Positions 60,180-64,000 of a stretch of DNA of 64,000 nucleotides are shown piece after piece. How positions within the stretch are numbered: position 1 is the stretch's first letter; each line of letters begins with the position of its first letter. The stretch lies in the NCBI RefSeq assembly GCF_024679245.1, contig NC_090175.1, positions 47,252,153 to 47,316,152 of the forward strand, written 5' to 3'. The notes under the pieces were generated by a model, which was not told where the DNA came from, ran no database searches, and saw nothing but the letters and a program-made list of their open reading frames with translations. A program made the translations under genes and the position numbers. Source of the DNA: Pseudorasbora parva (taxonomy: Eukaryota > Chordata > Actinopteri > Cypriniformes > Gobionidae).

Positions 60180-62183
60180 AATGATGTGCTGACACATGCT
60201 GGATCCAACTGTATTATCACCTCTAAGTTACACATACACTCTATATATGTCTTATATATTAAACAGAAGCCATCATATTCTGCATGTTACCAAAACCTGA
60301 CAAAGAACACATTTTATCAAACACATTTTATCCAAGAGCTTTCATGAAAACCAGATCACTCCCAGTATACTGAAAATACTGAGAAAAAAAGTGGTTTAGG
60401 ATTTACTCAATAGTTTTCACTCATAAATTGCAAGTAAATGTCACAAAAAATGACAAAGAAACAGCTAGAATTAAAAGTTAACTTTTAAAGTAGAAAGCCT
60501 AAAACAGTATTTTCTTGTAAATCCTGCTCCAACAATCTTTGTTTTTCATTTATAAATCCCCTTTACTTTCTATAATTTCCTGTAGATCAAATATTAATTA
60601 TAAAAAAAATAAGCAATGGGGTCAAAGGCAGTTTCAGGTTTTTAAAATCATGTTTAATAAAAAAAATGTCAACCTTCCAGTATTCTCTTTAGCTTTACTC
60701 GCAGAATAAAACTGTATTTTGTAGGATAGTATTCACAGTTCTTTCTATTAACCTTGCCATAGTGAAATAATAAGAGTTCAGTACATGGACATCACATATA
60801 GTGAGTCTCAAACACCATTGCCTTCTCCTTCATATGTAAATCTCATGCATGAAAGACACCACGGAACAATAAGTGATTCTCCACATAACGCCAACTGTGA
60901 TGCAATCGCTGGGATCATTTGTATGTAAGCCCCCAACATTTGCATATGTCCAAACATGTTCATTGTCAGGTGGAACTGACGGAGCCGAATCATCGGAACT
61001 GCAGGTAAACAAGCTACACTCGAAGATAGCGAAAACGGCAGCTCTCATGGACACAAATGTCCTGTTCCAGGCTGTGCAGGGGAAGTGAGGACTTTTCATT
61101 TTCTTCCCACAGACAAAAAATGTCAACAGTCTTGTTTGATGTTTATTATAATCAATTATAATTTAATTCAAAATCATTAGTTTGCTTTGCCCACTTCAAG
61201 CAAGCTTCGCTCAGCGTCTTAAGTGGCAATTACAACTGTATTCCTGCAAGCAGTAAGTAGTGATTTATCTACTTATTGACTGTTTAATCAATATCTGATA
61301 TAATTGAAAGTTTCTTAGAGAGACAGCATTGTCTAGCTAACACAATATGCTAGTACAGTAACAATAGGAAACAAGTACCATGTATAACCAAATAACACCG
61401 GATACCAAAACACCAGATAGTATACTGGTTTTGGTTTTGTTGGGGGGAAAGAAGAGTGTTCATGCTTGCGCTTGCCAGATTTCAGTAATTTAAATCCAAA
61501 AAGAGCTTTTCTGTAAAAAGAACACATATACCATTCAGTGTTTTATCTAAACATGTCCAACCATATGCACCCAAGATCTCTCGGGCACTCGGATGATCTG
61601 AAAACACCAATAACTCTTTTAGGTCAAAAATAAAGTACATAACCAACCAGTGTTCAAAACCTCTTGCCTAAGCTTGTAATTTGTGTGTATACATGAAGGA
61701 GTAATGGCTAGTAGGCTATATAGCATGTGATGATGTTGCAGCTTGTGTATCATTTATAGCCTTTTCTCACAGCAGCTGCAATAATTAAATGTATAATTTT
61801 GATGGAGGATTTTAATCCAGAAAGGTCCAAAAGACCATATGAAGCAGCAAACTACTTCCGACTGCAGAGTGGATACAGGGAAAGAATCTGTATTTCAAAG
61901 AGAACCATGTTGTTACTTGTTCAGATAACATTTTCGAGTGACGATTCTTATTCTCGTCACACATCCAAGACATAGAATCTGTGATTCCAAAGTACAGTAT
62001 GCAGTATATAGCCAATATGTGTGACTGACAGCCACATACCCCTCAAAACATTAGATTCATTCATGCTGAAGAGCCATGCTGATGTACAGACCATGTAAAG
62101 TTGATAATTCTGCAAATAACTCCATTTGCAGGTTTCAAACAAAGATGGCGACAAAGAGGCAAAACTTATGGACTGCAGCTTTA
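60180..62183. other. Intergenic, no gene seen
   Basis: Short frames on both strands have no recognisable domain. 61060-61125 on the plus strand reads CPVPGC and TFHFLPTDK, faintly like the start of a zinc-finger exon, but nothing supports it further. Confidence 0.4.
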
Positions 62184-62420
62184 AAGGGGTAGTTCACCCA
62201 AACATGAAAATTGGATGTTTATCTGCTTACCCCAAGGGTATCCAAGATGTAGATGTGTTTGTTTCTTCAGTAGAACACAAATTAGGATTTTTACCTGAAA
62301 CCGTTGTTTGTATGATGCATGTCAATAGGGCGTATTTTTATGAGAGCCATGACAGCAAAAAACACATTTACAAATGAATCCATATTTAACCCTGCAGCTT
62401 GTGGCGACATATAGACATGA
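62184..62420. mobile_element. TTAAAGGGG-ended repeat, same family as 21400-21541
   Basis: It begins TTAAAGGGGTAGTTCACCC and shares GATGTAGATGTGTTTGTTTC and later words with the nested sequence in eif3b intron 11, in reverse orientation to that copy. The far end is unclear. Confidence 0.6.
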
Positions 62421-62520
62421 AACAATCGGTTTCTGCAAGAAACCGAACAGTATTTGTGCTTTTTTTTCCCCCTCATATCAGATGAATCTCATTTACTATT
62501 CCCAATGCCATTACTTCTGT

Positions 62521-62643
<123 letters not shown>

Positions 62644-63449
62644 TAAATAATTAAAACATCATAGAGTTGTTTGTGGTGGGGTAAATTAAACGCGATATGC
62701 GGTGACGTCACAATTGTGCTGCATTGTGGTATATGAAGCTGCCTGAAGTGTACATATGAAGTAGACTCGTTCCCTCGAGTCTGTTCCTAATAATCCCTAA
62801 AGGTGAGTATATATATACATATATATTCATTCCCCAGAGCTGACAGAAAAGCGAAATGTAAAAGCACATAAACCTCTTAAGGTTCAGGAGGACGGTGACT
62901 CACTGAAGCTCTCTTTGCTTAAAATAGCTCAAAATTACTATCAGATGTAAGTAATTACATTGACAAACTATAGATCATTAAAAAGATCTAAGACTAAAGT
63001 TAAAATTTTTTTATTTCTGTTTTATTCTCAAAGTCTTATAGTGACCGTAATGTACGCCAGGAATTATGAATATGATCATGGGCGTCGCACCCTTTTGACT
63101 GTAATATACGCCATTTGCTCCCATTCATAAAAAAAACTCCTCTGTGGTCGTCATGAAGACAAAACAACTTCCCTCAGGGCTTTTACTTCAAATGTGTGCA
63201 GATGTGGAGAAATATTGATAGATTCTCATGTTTGAGTCAAATTTCTATACAGAGAAGTATTATTTATTCAATATTTATCCAAAATCAGCGGATGTATCAT
63301 TATGAGCGCAGTAGACTGTGATGTGTTGTGTTTTCAATTCATTCTGGCAGCCGGAGGGCGCTGGAAAGCTGTACTACTGAACATTCACTCCATATATGGC
63401 TCATGAAGAACAGACACACCATGTGACATTCAGGAAATATCTGATATCC
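62644..63449. other. Intergenic, repeat-like, no gene seen
   Basis: Contains a locally repeated word (GTAATGTACGCCA at about 63047 and GTAATATACGCCA at about 63101). Nothing coding. Confidence 0.4.
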
Positions 63450-64000
63450 AAAACAGCTTTCAGAGATCGTTAGATCGCTATTTCATGCAGATAGACACGT
63501 TTGAAGACAATAAACACACAATCGCAATATATGGTTGGGCTGTGTTCTTTATGCCATGTTGGGTGGTTTCATAATAGATTATATTTAAAATTCAATGCTA
63601 TTACATAGCTTTTAGCATTGTGTATTTTCTGTCTGATTTTTTGATGAAACTACATCACAGATTGTTATATAAAACACTCGACTTATAAATTATAAAGTGA
63701 TATGAAATAAGTTTTGAATAAAACATGATTTTAATCGTATAAATTGTTGTTTTGCTGGTGTGCTAAGCTAACATGCTAGCTTGCTCTAGATGCACCTGCC
63801 ACTGAGCAAATACTTATACTTTTTATGAAAATTTTCTAAATGTAAAACTACTGAAATGCTTATTTGGACGAAATACATTTGATAGAGTCAGGGAAGGTAA
63901 AGTGAGAGGTTTGATTTAGAAATGAGGTTTGAATAGAACAGTTTGAATAGAGAGTCGTTAGTAATTATAATGCAGACAAAAGAATAATAATTAGAGCCAT
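63450..64000. repeat. Dispersed repeat, direct copy of 48196-48745, cut by window end
   Basis: About 550 bp aligned with the earlier copy; it runs off the right edge. Confidence 0.85.

Noticed and set aside
60830..61126. 98-codon minus-strand frame with several Cys residues
   Set aside because: No recognisable domain on either strand; cysteine spacing does not fit a known finger.

Overview
The window is vertebrate nuclear DNA, best read as a ray-finned fish, probably a cyprinid. It is AT-rich, its genes have many exons with GT-AG introns, its proteins match known vertebrate families, and introns and intergenic DNA are crowded with microsatellites, short inverted-repeat elements and retroelement debris. 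The species call is inference from repeat style; the gene calls rest on exon-by-exon translation.

Layout. Four real protein genes are visible. (1) 977-14131, minus: the 5' part of kif19, a ciliary kinesin-8-type motor; eleven coding exons give the whole motor domain and neck, and the tail lies beyond the left edge. (2) 16664-31432, minus: a complete eif3b gene, 18 coding exons, 676 codons. (3) 31901-41276, plus: a complete brat1 gene, 13 coding exons, 817 codons, head to head with eif3b across about 470 bp that probably act as a shared promoter. (4) 58717-59757, plus: an intronless coding region for a chst12-like Golgi sulfotransferase. As far as I recall, EIF3B, CHST12, BRAT1 and GNA12 are neighbours in human 7p22, so the eif3b-brat1-chst12 block, with a G-alpha exon relic after brat1 at 41495-41745, looks like conserved synteny. 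The genes do not form a pathway.

Mobile DNA. The best-defined element is a complete 3.1 kb LTR retrotransposon in kif19 intron 2 (7502-10602): two 383-bp LTRs, a 5-bp target duplication, no tRNA-type primer site, and instead an 11-nt complement between the predicted RNA start and the sequence just after the 5' LTR, as in self-primed Tf1/sushi elements. It carries one gag-like frame swollen by three tandem-repeat blocks, including 32 copies of a 27-bp unit, and no recognisable polymerase. From 41.5 to 57 kb lies a repeat-rich interval: a tRNA-derived SINE, THAP-like fragments, two broken LTR-element pieces in opposite orientation, a LINE scrap, a Tc1 scrap, and several terminal-inverted-repeat elements, some with clear target duplications.

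Limits. Splice sites were read by eye from protein similarity and phase; UTRs and promoters are mostly inferred. Repeat families are named only by visible structure.
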